Below are positions 11,099 to 23,400 of a DNA stretch of 64,000 nt, one piece after another (the first letter of the stretch is position 1; each line of letters opens with the position of its first letter). The DNA lies in assembly GCA_964017145.1 (NCBI GenBank), contig OZ024843.1, positions 2,037,001 through 2,101,000 on the forward strand, read 5' to 3'. The notes under the pieces are model-generated. The model was given only the letters and a program-made list of their open reading frames with translations, had not been told where the DNA came from and made no database searches. Position numbers and translations under genes: made by a program. Source of the DNA: Agrocybe praecox (Eukaryota > Basidiomycota > Agaricomycetes > Agaricales > Agrocybaceae).

Positions 11099-12381
11099 AT
11101 GTCTACCTCCATCGCGAGACCATCCATCGGCTCGATTAATGTCACTTTCCTGGGTACGGCCTCAGCCCAGCCGTCGTCGACGAGGAATCATTCAGCACTC
11201 AGCTTACGCCTGGGCAGTGATGTCTGGCTTTTTGACTGTGGAGAAGCCACCCAACACCAGCTGCAGAAAAGTAATGTTAAAATGGGCAAAATCGAAAAAG
11301 TGTTTATAACGCATACTCATGGTCAACCATTTCTATCTTTTTTTTTTTTTGGTCGATCACTTACTTTCTCTGTTCCAGGAGACCATATCTTCGGACTCAT
11401 ACCATTAATGGCTAGCATTCTGAATGGGTCTGGCGGGGTCGCTGAAGGAAACGAAGATCCAAGGTTGAACGTCAATACGGATAATCCAGTTCGTCTGCTC
11501 CTCCTGGCTATTAACCTTTTCATCCCTTAACGATTACCACGATTCAGACGCTTGAGATTTATGGTCCTTTAGGCACGCGCGCATATGTCCGCAATGGTCT
11601 TGCGTATACATATACGAATCTGGGGGCTTCATACGTCGTGCATGAGCTACGCTTCCCTTCCGATCCCAAGGATGGCGATTGCACTTCTTTGTCTCCTCTC
11701 AACGCAGAAAGTCCTCATGGGCGGAATATACAGCAGCTTAATGGCATCTGGACTGATATTTACAAGGATGCCGTTGTTTCTGTTTGCGCTGCCCCCATAC
11801 AACATTCCGTGCCATGCGTCGGCTATGTTATAGAAGAGGCACCCGTGGCGGGGAAGATAGATCCTTCGAAGTACATCCCCGACCTGAAAAGAACCAAAAC
11901 TCCAATGTCTGTCATGCGCCAGCTCCAGCTGGGGGAAAGCGTTGTCCTCAACGATGGTACTTTACTTCAAGGACCTGCTCGCAGAAAGGGCCGCAAAATT
12001 TGCATTCTTGGAGACACTTATGACCCTTCTCCGATCGCGCCTTTGTCAGAAGATGTCGAGGTGTTAATTCACGAAGCGACGAACGCACACTTGCCAGGCA
12101 TCGATTCCAATACCAAGGATACTGACACATACGAGACTGTCGAAGCAAGGACAAAATCAAGGGGTCATTCAACGCCTCAGATGGCTGGAGCTTTTGCGAG
12201 AAGGATCAGGGCGAAGAAACTTATTCTTAATCATTTTTCTGCGCGATATCCTGGAGACGACTCAGAAGAATCAAAGTCCATAATGAATGCCATTGGTGAT
12301 TTGGCAGCTGCGGAATACAAGCAGGAAGTCATTTGCGCGACGGATTTAATGAGTATAGATATAGGGTTCAGTAAAGAATAA
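11099..12381 (+). CDS. tRNase Z (tRNA 3'-processing endonuclease), short form
   Basis: Removes 3' trailers from tRNA precursors. It is a metallo-beta-lactamase fold enzyme of roughly 400 residues, so of the short (ELAC1-like) class. The hallmark HxHxDH motif THTHGDH is split by an intron (11322-11378) and restored exactly on splicing. A second intron runs from about 11491 to 11547. Downstream are LGDTYDPSPI, the HST loop (RGHSTPQMAGAF) and NHFSARY. The start at 11099 gives MSTSIARPSIGSINVTFLG, a standard N-terminus. The frame is open further upstream to an ATG at 11012, whose extension looks like a mitochondrial presequence, so two products are possible. The stop is 21 bp from the THO7 stop on the other strand. 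Confidence 0.88.
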
Positions 12382-12402
12382 AGAAAATCTAAAATAAACA
12401 TT

Positions 12403-13502
12403 TTAATCGTCCGGAGGTTCTGAGAGCTCGCTGCTAGCGTCCGTTGCTTCTCCTTCTTCTAATTCTTCCCGCGATTTTTTCCGATTCTTTTCCTTGGGAT
12501 CTTCCTCTACTTCACCCATCTCGATGTCATTTTCTTCGTTTTCTTCTATCATGCCTTCACTGATAGCGGCGTCCGTGAGCGCCTCTTGTAATGTTTTCTC
12601 TTCCGCTTCGTCATTGTTCACCGACAACAGATCAACACCATCCACTGTCTCGGGAGCAGGCGTTGCGCGTAATGATTGAGGTACCGATGGAACTTCAGTT
12701 TCTTTTCCCATAAACCGCAAGGTGCCAAGTTCAGCAATAATTCCATCCAAGGCTGATTTTTGTCCTTGAATTATACGGTTTTGGGTCTCATGTTCCGATC
12801 GAATAGCGCTCATGTCGTTCTCCAAAGTTCTAATGGAGCTATTGCATATCCCAGTTCAGGTAAACCGGTCGAGTGAGCAGTAGGTAGGATACTCACGACT
12901 CCAATTCCTCCCTGCTAGGCAATGCATTGACCTTTTCCGCGACGAGGTCGTACTCGATTTTTCTACGTCGCAACATTTGAGCGTGTTCAAGAGCTGTTTT
13001 CAGCTCCTCAATTTGGAGTTTCAAAGTTTCGTGTTCGTTGTCTGTTGTACAAAAAGGATTAAGGTTCGGATGGAGCCAGTCACGATAAAACATACCAAGG
13101 CGTTCACGTTCTCGATGATACTCCTCGACCTGGCGAGCCTCGGCCTCACATATCATAGCATTCTTCTTCATAGAAAGTTGAAATGTCGCCAGCTCGACCA
13201 AGAATGCCTCTCTAGCATCGTCCACCGAGCTCGAGTTCGTGTGTCCGTCATTGAGGACAGGAAGAATTGGGGTATGTGACAACGAAGTATAATTGTGAAA
13301 TTTCTTGATTATACGACGAAGTGGACGTTCCTCTATACTAATTCTCGCTAGAATGACCTGGTCTAAGGATCGTAAAATATAGGTTATTATTGTGCGCGAA
13401 CGGAACAAATTTGGGAAAACTCAGCTACACACCTTCTTCCTCTGGAGTCATTGTATTAACGAGAACGGGCTGCACAGTCATGCTTGAGGACATGGCAGCC
13501 AT
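12403..13502 (-). CDS. THO7: THO complex subunit Tho7/THOC7
   Basis: Subunit of the nuclear THO complex, which couples transcription to mRNP packaging and export. The protein is mainly coiled coil. The diagnostic THOC7 core is present: a basic N-terminal helix (RPLRRIIKKFHNY), ELATFQLSMKKNAMICEAEA, RRRKIEYDLVAEKVNALPSR and a helix ending in ALDGIIAELGTLRF. The last about 110 residues are an acidic Glu/Asp-rich tail (EENEENDIEMGEVEED). The start at 13502 gives MAAMSSSMTVQPVL. Introns lie near 13355-13432, 13038-13100 and 12838-12898. The acidic tail is longer than in the human protein. It is convergent with tRNase Z and head-on to no close partner upstream. Confidence 0.82.
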
Positions 13503-13694
13503 TGCGGGAACAAGGGCGTTGGAGGGGGTTTAGCGAGTCGGTGGTGGTGGTCAATGGTCAAGCTTCAAGCTTCAAGTTCTGCAGACCCATTACCCGTTTA
13601 GGGCATACGCGCCAAGGCGATCATCAAGCTGGAAGGCATGTATATATAAATTAATTCCATAGGCTGTGGTATACGGTGTATTACTAGAAGTAAG

Positions 13695-16049
13695 CTAACA
13701 TCTACTTTGTTGTAACTCTAACGGCCCCCCGTAGAGACTATCTTTCTCTTCGTCTCTTCTTGTAAGTAAGCCCAATGTGCTATTTCTTGCTGTAATTTGA
13801 GATGGGCGGTATGCTGGGTCCCCTTCTATGTGGCAAGCAAGCAGGTCAGCAAGGATAATCGGAATAGAAAGCAAGTGATAACAGACACTCAGTCCTTGAA
13901 GTAGTATTTCATAAAACTTTCCCTGTTCCTTCGCTTTTGACAGGGCATCACTAGCTTGGTTTGTATGTCGGATGATGAGCTTGCCGACTTCTTGTCGCAG
14001 TCGTGATAAACTAGGACCAACGTCAAGATCAGGGCAAAATTTGCTCTTTGAAATAAGTACGCACTTTGCAAAAATCATATTTTCAGATTCGTTGTCTGTC
14101 AGGAAAACAAAGGAATTGAAAAAGACGACATATTGGGCGCAGATCTGACCGAAGTAAGTTTCAAGCGCAATTATAATAACAGGATGGGACGTACATTTTC
14201 GACTTTCGCGTTAGTTGTCGTCGTAGAAGATCGACTGAAATAACTCGATCCAGTTCCTTCTGCAAGTTTCTTGAGACTTTCCACATGCTCTGTCATACCC
14301 TTCTGGAATACAGGCCACATTTGCAGACTCAAGCCGAAAATATATGTTTCCCCTGGAGGGCAGTGTCGTTTTTGAATCTCAGCAACTATGTCTTCTGCTA
14401 GGCGGATCATGGTAAGAAGAGGGATAGCTGGTGGGAGGGGGTCCAATATCGAGCGAACGAATGCCTAACAAGTTATTGAGCCCAAATGTTTACCGAGAGT
14501 CAAAGCGCACCATACGTTACAGTATTCCATTACAGGATCCATGACTTGTTTCCATAGAGCATCAATAGTTGCTTGTTCTTCTTTAGACTTTGCCACAAAT
14601 GATACGAAGCCACCTAAGCCTGGAGTTGTGCTCGACATGGGTCGTAGCCCTTCGAAGTCAGAATCTGTAGGCGAGCGTAGTTCGGTAAAGGTTCCTCCAT
14701 CTGGCGATATAATTGCTGAGGCGGGAGTTAGTTCTTGAGGTTCAGAGGGTGGGAGCACCTTCTGGCCAGAAAAGAAAGATGATACAAAAGTGTACTCTGC
14801 TGTAGCATTGTCCAAGAAGACGAGAAGTAAAGATCGTAACAGTGCCTCGACGTGTTCTTTCTGCAATAATATTCAGCCTTTTACCAACGCCAAGAGGGGA
14901 TGAAAGCATACATGGCCTTTATCATCTGCCATATAAGCAAGTGTAACACCAGGCCCATCTATTTTAGCATGTTGTAGTCTTTCCAGATTGATATTAGGAT
15001 CGGTTTGAATGTTAACTAGCGCCTCAAATTTCTCGAGCGTTCGAGACTATGTGATCAAAGGTTGTTAGAGATTGCTCCCACAACTATATGAAAAGATGGC
15101 ATACTTTGATTACACCCAGTGTTCGTGCATATCGTCGGAAACCCGTCTCATAATAAAGACGAGCAGCACCAACATAAGCGCGTTGAATTTCCGTTGCGAC
15201 TGCTGATGCTTGACGCTGTAGAAAACCAAACAACGGACTGTATTTCAGTAATACCGAAGTCTGGATGATCTGCATATTGGTAGTAACACTGCTTCGTATT
15301 GGTTGGAAGAGAGCCAGAAAGAAGGACCGAAGTTTAGTTGCTGCCTTCAACCATGTTACAATATAGAGACGAGTACACTTTGAAGATGGCTCACCACAAT
15401 CCGCAGACCTTCAATGACCTCTCCAAGATCGCGTGCAGCTTTGACCCTAGTACGCGCTTTCGTGGTATTGATTCTTCTCTCCAAGTCAAGTATAGCCTCA
15501 ATCCATGGTTCTCCAACATTTGAATCAAGTATGACGGTCGCAAGTGCCGGCGGGATTGTAATTTCAGAGAGAAGGCTGGACAATGGTCGTTCGATCCGCT
15601 AACAGTAATAACGATTTTCGTCAGTCAATTAAAGCACATGATACACACGAGAGGTCGACCTTTCGCGTTTTCAGCCGGCTGTCGATGTCTTTGCTCCTAT
15701 CTTGTAGTTCAGATATCTGTCCAGCCACAGCAGCCAAGTCCTTTTGAAAAGTCGATAGGAACGACTCGAGGTTGTCCAAAAGAGAGACGCTCGTCTAAGT
15801 CGATACGTCAGCGCAAGTCCAGTGTACGGCTGACAAGACATACCTGTACTTGATCATGAAGCTCTATGTAGTCCTTAGCTCTCGTACGATCTTCATTTGA
15901 ATACAATTAGAGGGTCTTGTTTCCCTTTCGGAAGATGTGAAAACCCACAGAAATTCGTAACCGGCGGCTGCTCTGTGTAGTTTTAAGAAGTTGTGGATGA
16001 AGTACTGAAAGTTGATCGCATTCTTACCTCCCGCATTCTCGGTAGTCAT
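13695..16049 (-). CDS. VPS52: GARP/EARP tethering complex subunit Vps52
   Basis: Tethers endosome-derived vesicles at the trans-Golgi network with Vps51, Vps53 and Vps54. The N-terminal coiled-coil core reads DYIELHDQVQ, then TSVSLLDNLESFLSTFQKDL, then QISELQDRSKDIDSRLKTRK and PLSSLLSEITIPPALATVIL, which is the conserved Vps52 signature. The following exons (for example YSPLFGFLQRQASAVATEIQ and MQIIQTSVLLKYSP) form the helical rods. There are about ten introns. The C-terminus ends GGPLELQQSRC with stop at 13695-13697. The 5' end is not settled: ATG 16049 is the first in-frame Met, but the frame is also open upstream to a possible 3' splice site at about 16062, so an upstream exon may be missing. 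Confidence 0.8.
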
Positions 16050-17757
16050 TCCAGATAGATTTGTAGTATTCTATGTGAGAAAGAGTTTGATTTACGTTTA
16101 AAGTTTCAAGAAAGCAAGATGAGGGTCATGTCCTATGAAGAGAGCGCATCCTACGCGGTCTCCGGTACCTGTATTGGGCACTTCTTTCCTTTTTGGGCGA
16201 CACCCCGCCTTCGAAGTCGGCGAGATTATGAGATTATGGCTTCAGATCATTTGCGCATATTTTATGTTTTGTAGTGTTACATACGATATTCTGTGAGGGT
16301 ACACGACTTAACCGGCTGTTTACATTGTATAGGACCTCATCTAGAAATGTAATATTTGACGATAGAATGTTTAGGCCCTATTATCAGTTGACAGTAGAGT
16401 CCTGAAATGTCAGTGAAGCTCAACAACAGTCATCAATTGACAATAATGCGACCCAGTTCAGAGTTGCTGTAATACACTGTACAGAGCAGCAGATGGAAAG
16501 CAATGCATTCTTTGATGAATTCATCCCGAGGATCCTGGTGTTTACTCGCGCGGTAGATCCGAATGTGTCTTCTCATCGCTAGTACTTGACTGCTTGACCG
16601 TGCAGCAACAATGAGTGAATAACCACGCATGTTTTCCCAGGGACCTTCTTAATAGTTTGTAATTGCGAGGAGAGGGGATCCCACACTTATAACTGACCCT
16701 TCCGTGCCTTCGACCTGCAGACCATACCTTGATTGCGCAACTATTAGAAGAACCCATTTTAGCCATCCCTTTGGTCAATATCGAGACCTGGAGTCATGTG
16801 TGCATCAGCAAGTACCCGGGACAGCCTTCATACAAAAAAGACGCGAGATGAAGCCCCTTCGGGTTTGCCACACCAACCCCAATACCTTCAGTGGGCCATT
16901 TCGACCGGACACAAGCACCAACAAGAAGATGCGGAGAATTGCAAAATTAATCAGTCGTCGCTTACTATGAGTTATCTGACCCAAAGAAGAAGAATGAGCA
17001 CCCAATTCTTGCTATTTGGGCTGATCTCAGGGCAGGGGATGCAAATAAAAAGAAGGTGCTTCATGAGATTTTTAGACCGCAAGCCTATGTAAAGAAGGGA
17101 AAAGCTCACAAGAGCAAAACTGAACCACGAGACACATGCCATACCTAAAGGATAATGACAGTTCCATGATATGACGTGAGCGATGCCTATTTCCTTCTGT
17201 TCATGCAAGCCAGAACATTGGTCCGACTAAACATAAATTGGTAGGGCACACACGGTAAGCGGCGGCGGCAAAGAGCAGAGGTTCCAAAGCGGCATCGTAT
17301 CCATATTGGCATCGTGTACCTAATATCAAGAGAGATTTTTGAGTCCTTAAATTGAAAGTCAAGACGAGTTGTAGGAGAGGCAGGCAGTGAGAATAAGTAG
17401 TTCAATGGTACCGTGTTTGCCGTGTGGTGGCATTTTGAGTTACCAAAAACTAGCCCCGCTTTGCCCATGCTCTTTCACTGTCACAGATGACGAGTAATCT
17501 TTCTGTAGCATAAAGCTGTAGAAGAAGTATAGAACTAGTGAGCCATGCATTGAAGCTGAGTACCTCATGTACAGAGAGGGGGTAGTAAAAGGCGATTTCG
17601 GTTGTAGCACGCAAAGCTCTTGGCAAGCATGACCAAATACAAGATCATCGCGTACGCGTCACCTTCACCTTTACGCGTACTCCAGTGATTTGTTCTTACT
17701 AACCTTTCACTCAACCACCACACTACAATTTAACCAGTCGACGAATTCACGAAAGGA
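16050..17757. other. Gene-poor interval VPS52 to RPN11
   Basis: 1.7 kb where every open frame is under 100 codons and none resembles a known family or shows a consistent exon chain. No tRNA, transposon ends or simple repeat found. The last 120 bp carry two ACGCGT sites that belong to the RPN11 promoter. Confidence 0.5.
17654..17678. promoter_or_regulatory. Inverted pair of ACGCGT (MCB-type) sites upstream of RPN11
   Basis: ACGCGT occurs at 17654-17659 and 17673-17678, about 80-105 bp before the RPN11 start. The flanks make an inverted arrangement (GTACGCGT then ACGCGTAC). This hexamer is the MluI cell-cycle box bound by MBF/DSC1 in ascomycete yeasts. Function here is inferred only. Confidence 0.45.
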
Positions 17758-18950
<1,193 letters not shown>

Positions 18951-19380
18951 ATTTGTAGATTTTCCTTGTTTCTTTGTACTATATTTCAGTTTGATATAAG
19001 TTTGTTTTCTCGGCATTACACCAGAAAAATCGGACACATTACAAACTCCAGTGGGAGTATCCGTCTTCAACTTGATCACAAGGCCGTGTAACGTGGTTCG
19101 CCCAACAGCTCGAAAAAGGTAGAGGCTTTGACCCTGAAGTTCTATCCTTCTTTGGAGCTAGGAGCAGAATATAGTCGCTTCTCCAAATTGCTTCTCCACA
19201 ATCTGGGTAAACTCGAAGCTTCCAGTGTCCAGTAACAGTGAGGCTTATGTATCTCGCCGCGTTAGACCCTTGGCACCCGAGTGGATATTATGTTGTTTGT
19301 AAGATATCGTGCGGTCCTAGGTAGTCTTTATAATAGACATACATTAGGTATGAAGTCACGGAATTAGTTGTCTATCATGA
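18951..19380. other. Convergent 3' region RPN11 / bS18m
   Basis: 430 bp between two stop codons on opposite strands. No coding frame, RNA gene or repeat could be supported; presumably the two 3' UTRs. Confidence 0.55.
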
Positions 19381-19955
19381 TCAGTATCTACTAAGATTCG
19401 GAATTACACCCATCATTTTGGCACGGCGGATTGTTCTACCCAGGAATCGTTGCGTCTTAAGGGTGAGTAAAGTCTGGTCGCGACTTTTAATTTTACCCAT
19501 CTCTGTCACGTAATTGGAGAGTACTGAGGGATTTGTGGAAAAGTCGCGTGGGTCAAGTTTGAGTTGGTAGAAGATATCGCGCTTCCGGGATATAGAAGGT
19601 GGAGGAGCAACAGACGGGTATTTGACTATTCCTCGTTGTTTGGAACGGTTTTCGTATGTTAACGAATCGGCGGTCAAAACCTGGGATACGTGTTAGGTAA
19701 AGAAAACTGGCCAGCAAGGATAGTAATACTTGGTCATGGTGAAAGAGTTTATAATCTAAGAGAAGATTAAAAGTGAATAACATGTAGAAGAGAAATTGAC
19801 GAACGAAGAGACGATGTCCTTTTTGGCAGGGTAAGCTTGTTTTCACTGGTTTCCTTTACGACCTCTATAAGTCCATCTCCCCAGCCTTGAGCCTTATTTG
19901 GACGGGCTACTGCTGAGAAAGAGCGACTGAATATTTGACGCGAGCCGGAGAACAT
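19381..19955 (-). CDS. Mitochondrial small ribosomal subunit protein bS18m
   Basis: Mitochondrial homologue of bacterial S18. The start at 19955 gives a classic cleavable presequence rich in Arg, Ser and Phe (MFSGSRQIFSRSFSAVARPN). A single intron of about 175 nt follows; its acceptor is at 19681, and GTAAAG is the best phase-0 donor, near 19854. The second exon has the S18 core (YQLKLDPRDFSTNPSVLSNY, then LTLKTQRFLGRTIRRAKMMG) and ends GVIPNLSRY. The core shows the RNA-binding basic helices of the family. The donor position is the least certain part, since another in-frame GT lies three bases away. It is divergent from RIM15, with 468 bp between starts. Confidence 0.78.
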
Positions 19956-20423
19956 TTTGGGCGGTGAAGGAGCGAAGGCGTGTCGAGAGGAGTACTAGAC
20001 GTGACGAGAACCGTTCGCTGGTCACATGTCCGGAGATTTGCGACGGCCCGATTGGGTAGCAATTGAATCCGTGGCAGGACCCAGTGAACCGCATCACGGA
20101 CGAGGCTGGTGTCACGCAGGATGTTTCATGTACATGGATTGCGTAGCCCACAGCGATGGATGAGAGAGACAAACTGAGAGCACAGCAGGGGGAGGATATA
20201 TATAATAATAGTAATATTTGCTGACGAAAATGATTGGGTTTGAAACCTGCGTAGTATTGATGGTCGCACGGAGCTACTAATTTTGAATATAAAGAGAAAC
20301 TGGATATCAAGCTGTTTCGACCTTTACTTATACCATAATGTCGTCTTGACCCTTTAGCTTTCTGTAATACGCCTCGCCTTATCACGACCTCTACTTTTCT
20401 GGATTTGCACTTTTGCAGTCCAA
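19956..20423. promoter_or_regulatory. Divergent promoter region bS18m / RIM15
   Basis: 468 bp between two divergent starts. On the RIM15 side there is a four-codon upstream reading frame, ATG at 20338 and TGA at 20347-20349, 75 bp before the main start. A long antisense frame crossing this interval is judged spurious. Confidence 0.5.
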
Positions 20424-23400
20424 ATGTCAGAAGCAGGCCAGTATCACCGTCGACAACCGCCCAGCCCCCTTGTCTTCTCTCCCGATGCCATTTTATCTCC
20501 AGTTCCTCTTCAGGCCCAGCAAAGTCTTGCCAGTATGAATATGAGCCATCCTTCGGGCTCAAATACTGTTTCGATGCCATTTGTCCGACGCCATGTAACT
20601 CGCCGTCTCAAGGCAGCAAAGGCAGACTGCGATAAGGAGCTTCAGAGAGTAACCAACAACATCACCGCTTTTTTTGAAGAACGCCTCCGTGAAGGCGACC
20701 ATGAAACTGAGCGTGTTCACGGCGGTGATTCCCAGCAGGGCGACTACGAGCCTCTTCGTGATGCTTTCATATTCCATCAGCCTTCAGAGTCAGTTCAACA
20801 TTCGGATGATTACAGCTCTGATGGCGGTTATGATGTCGAGCCAGACTATAGTCGCCATGGTCGTCAACGTGCGTACACTCAGGAACCTGCCTCTCGACCT
20901 ACATTGCTCATGTTGCATTCCCATCCAATTCCTATTTCTTCCACAGCGTCCACTCAGATGAGTCCAGCATCCTCGCGTAGGCAGAGCGGCGCACCTTGGG
21001 ATAGACCTCTCAGTAGCTCCGTTTCATCTAGCGCCGTTGCTTCCAGTCCTGCGTCATCAATAATTATGCTACCCGATGCTCCTGGCATTACCCGGAAACA
21101 GGCTAACCAGCCACCAGCCACGAGCTGGGGAAGCACCGGAGCCCCTTCGCGTCGTTTGTCGCGCACAATTCATATCCCTTCACGACCTACCCATTCCGGC
21201 CAAAGCTCACGTTCTACTTCTCGATCTCGCTCCCCGTTGCCCCCTGTATCGTCCCATACTAGCTTTTCTGAGTATGCTGGTATTAATCATAGATCCTCGC
21301 GCATCCTTGTCGATGACCCCGTTGATCCCATCATGACTGCACTCTACGAGATTATCGGAGTCGCTACGGATGTTACTGACACTACGCTGGCTCAATTAAC
21401 GGCGCAACCGAAAATAATGGAAACCATAGTCCAACGAGTACAGAATATTGGCAAAACTTGGGACGAACACCCGGATTGGCATGGCCGAAACTGGTATGTT
21501 CAGGTCCTTTTGGCGGTTGCAAGCCTTAGTCGTGTGGTTGAGTGGTGGGAAGCGGAGAAACAATTTTGGAACTTTGACGAAAACGAAGATGAGCAGGACG
21601 AGCCACTACTATTTGTAACGAAACCCGTGGAAGATAGTGAACCTCTCCAGGACTCGTCTTTGCAACACGGGGAATCCGATTTAGAGGGCTTTAGGTTAAA
21701 CGACGACGACGATAATAAAGTTCGCGTACCAACGCCTCCTACAGTAGTACGGAAACCCAAGGAAGAATATTCAAGAGCCCTAGGTAAACCACGACTAGCC
21801 CCTCCGCAATTGACAGAGCATCCAACCCCCCAATCAACGGCAAAAACCATTGAAGTTGCAGAATCTGCTCGTGTGCTAGCTACTGAACGCCTACGGTTGC
21901 AGGCTGAGACGGCGCAAAATCAAAACATCGTTGTGGAACTAAGCTTGGATGGTGATCATTTTATTTGGGTAAATCATGCCTGGAGAGGAGTTGTTGGGTA
22001 CGTTTTGTAAAGTCTAGATTGAAAGCTTTTTTTTTCATTTTCAAAATTCTAGTACCGACCCGGAAGAATTGCCTGGTACTCGTATATCGAGCTTATTGTC
22101 GCCCACGGACTGGGGCGTGTTCAAGGAAGCTAGTCAAAGATTGCAGGACGATGACTCACATACAGTCGAAGTGCGATTTAAACTTCAAATCGAACCCAGT
22201 GTCGATTACGACCCATCAGCTGGTACTCTTTATCAGCAAATGGAAGGTAAAGGAATGCTCATGATTGACCGGGAAGACGGACAACCCTCCCATACGATGT
22301 GGGTTATTAAGCCAATAGCTGTTGCTCGGTTTGAACACGATCCAGCTTTCATTCCGCTTGAGGAGAATGATCTTGCTCCGGAACCTGCTTCTACAATCCG
22401 CCCAACGTTTCAAGATCCAGGGCCGGAACCTTCGACTCCCTTTCCGTTTAGCCAACCCATCAGTTTTGACCCTATACTCTGTCGAATCTGCGAATGCAAG
22501 ATACCGCAATGGTATTTTGAGAAACACAGCGAAACATGCGTGGAGACACACCGCCTGGAGGCTGAAATCGTCGAGTGCAACGAATCGATCGCAGAGCTTA
22601 GAAACACTATTCGTGATCTATGTGTGGCTGTTGACAGGCCATCTCCTGCTGCAGTACCGGAGTACAGAGGAATGCAGATTTTTACGCCCTCATCATCGCC
22701 GATTGTTTCTTCCCCCCTCCAACTGTTCCGCGCTAATAAAATGCAGAGATTGGGCGTCAAGAAAATGCAGCGTCGCTTGTTGGAACAGATTGACGAAATC
22801 TTACAAGTTGCTGCCGAAATTGAGATGCCATCTCTGAAGGACGAAGAGGCGAACGAACCAATTGAGCGTCAACGGCTTTTATCACCTGGATCTGAACGCA
22901 AAATTTCTGAAATTCGACAATGGGCAAAACCTACGATTGAGGACGCCGCCCTCGGCCAACTTCTTCAAGATGCAGAACGCGTTATGAGGCAGAAGATTGA
23001 CAATGTTGTCCGTATGCAAAACACAATCCGCTATTCTGAAAAGATCTGGAACGAATGCCAAGAAAGGGTCGACAGCGTGTTGGCTGCTGCAGATTCAGGG
23101 AGTGAAAGCGATGGCAGCAGCGCAGAGGAAAATAGGGCAGATGAAACAACCGTTGATCAAGAATTGAACGATCATTCCAGTACAAAGTCTGAGTATGGAG
23201 GAGGAAATGCAGTTCAACAAATCGTAGAGTCTGCTCCACAACCTTCCACCTCACCGACTCCCTCGCAACCAGTACCACGTCCAACAGTTTCCGCCACACC
23301 TCCAATCCCCAATCCCCCTATCCTCCATCCCAGACAACAACTTACAACTCGCTCCTCGACTCCTTCTTCCGTTTCTTCTCCTCTTGCTCTTGCGGCGCCG

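Noticed and set aside
10729..11139. 136-codon plus-strand frame
   Set aside because: It runs straight through the tRNA-His gene and the tRNase Z start in another frame; composition is not protein-like.
17261..17270. GGCGGCAAAG similar to the yeast proteasome element (GGTGGCAAA) upstream of RPN11
   Set aside because: One mismatch in the core and almost 500 bp from the start; a chance match is likely.
16433..17468. Several short frames between VPS52 and RPN11
   Set aside because: None exceeds 98 codons, none joins by plausible introns into a recognised protein.
19894..20580. 228-codon minus-strand frame across the bS18m/RIM15 promoter
   Set aside because: It overlaps the start of RIM15 and of bS18m in antisense, has no recognisable domain, and its middle part falls in AT-rich promoter DNA.
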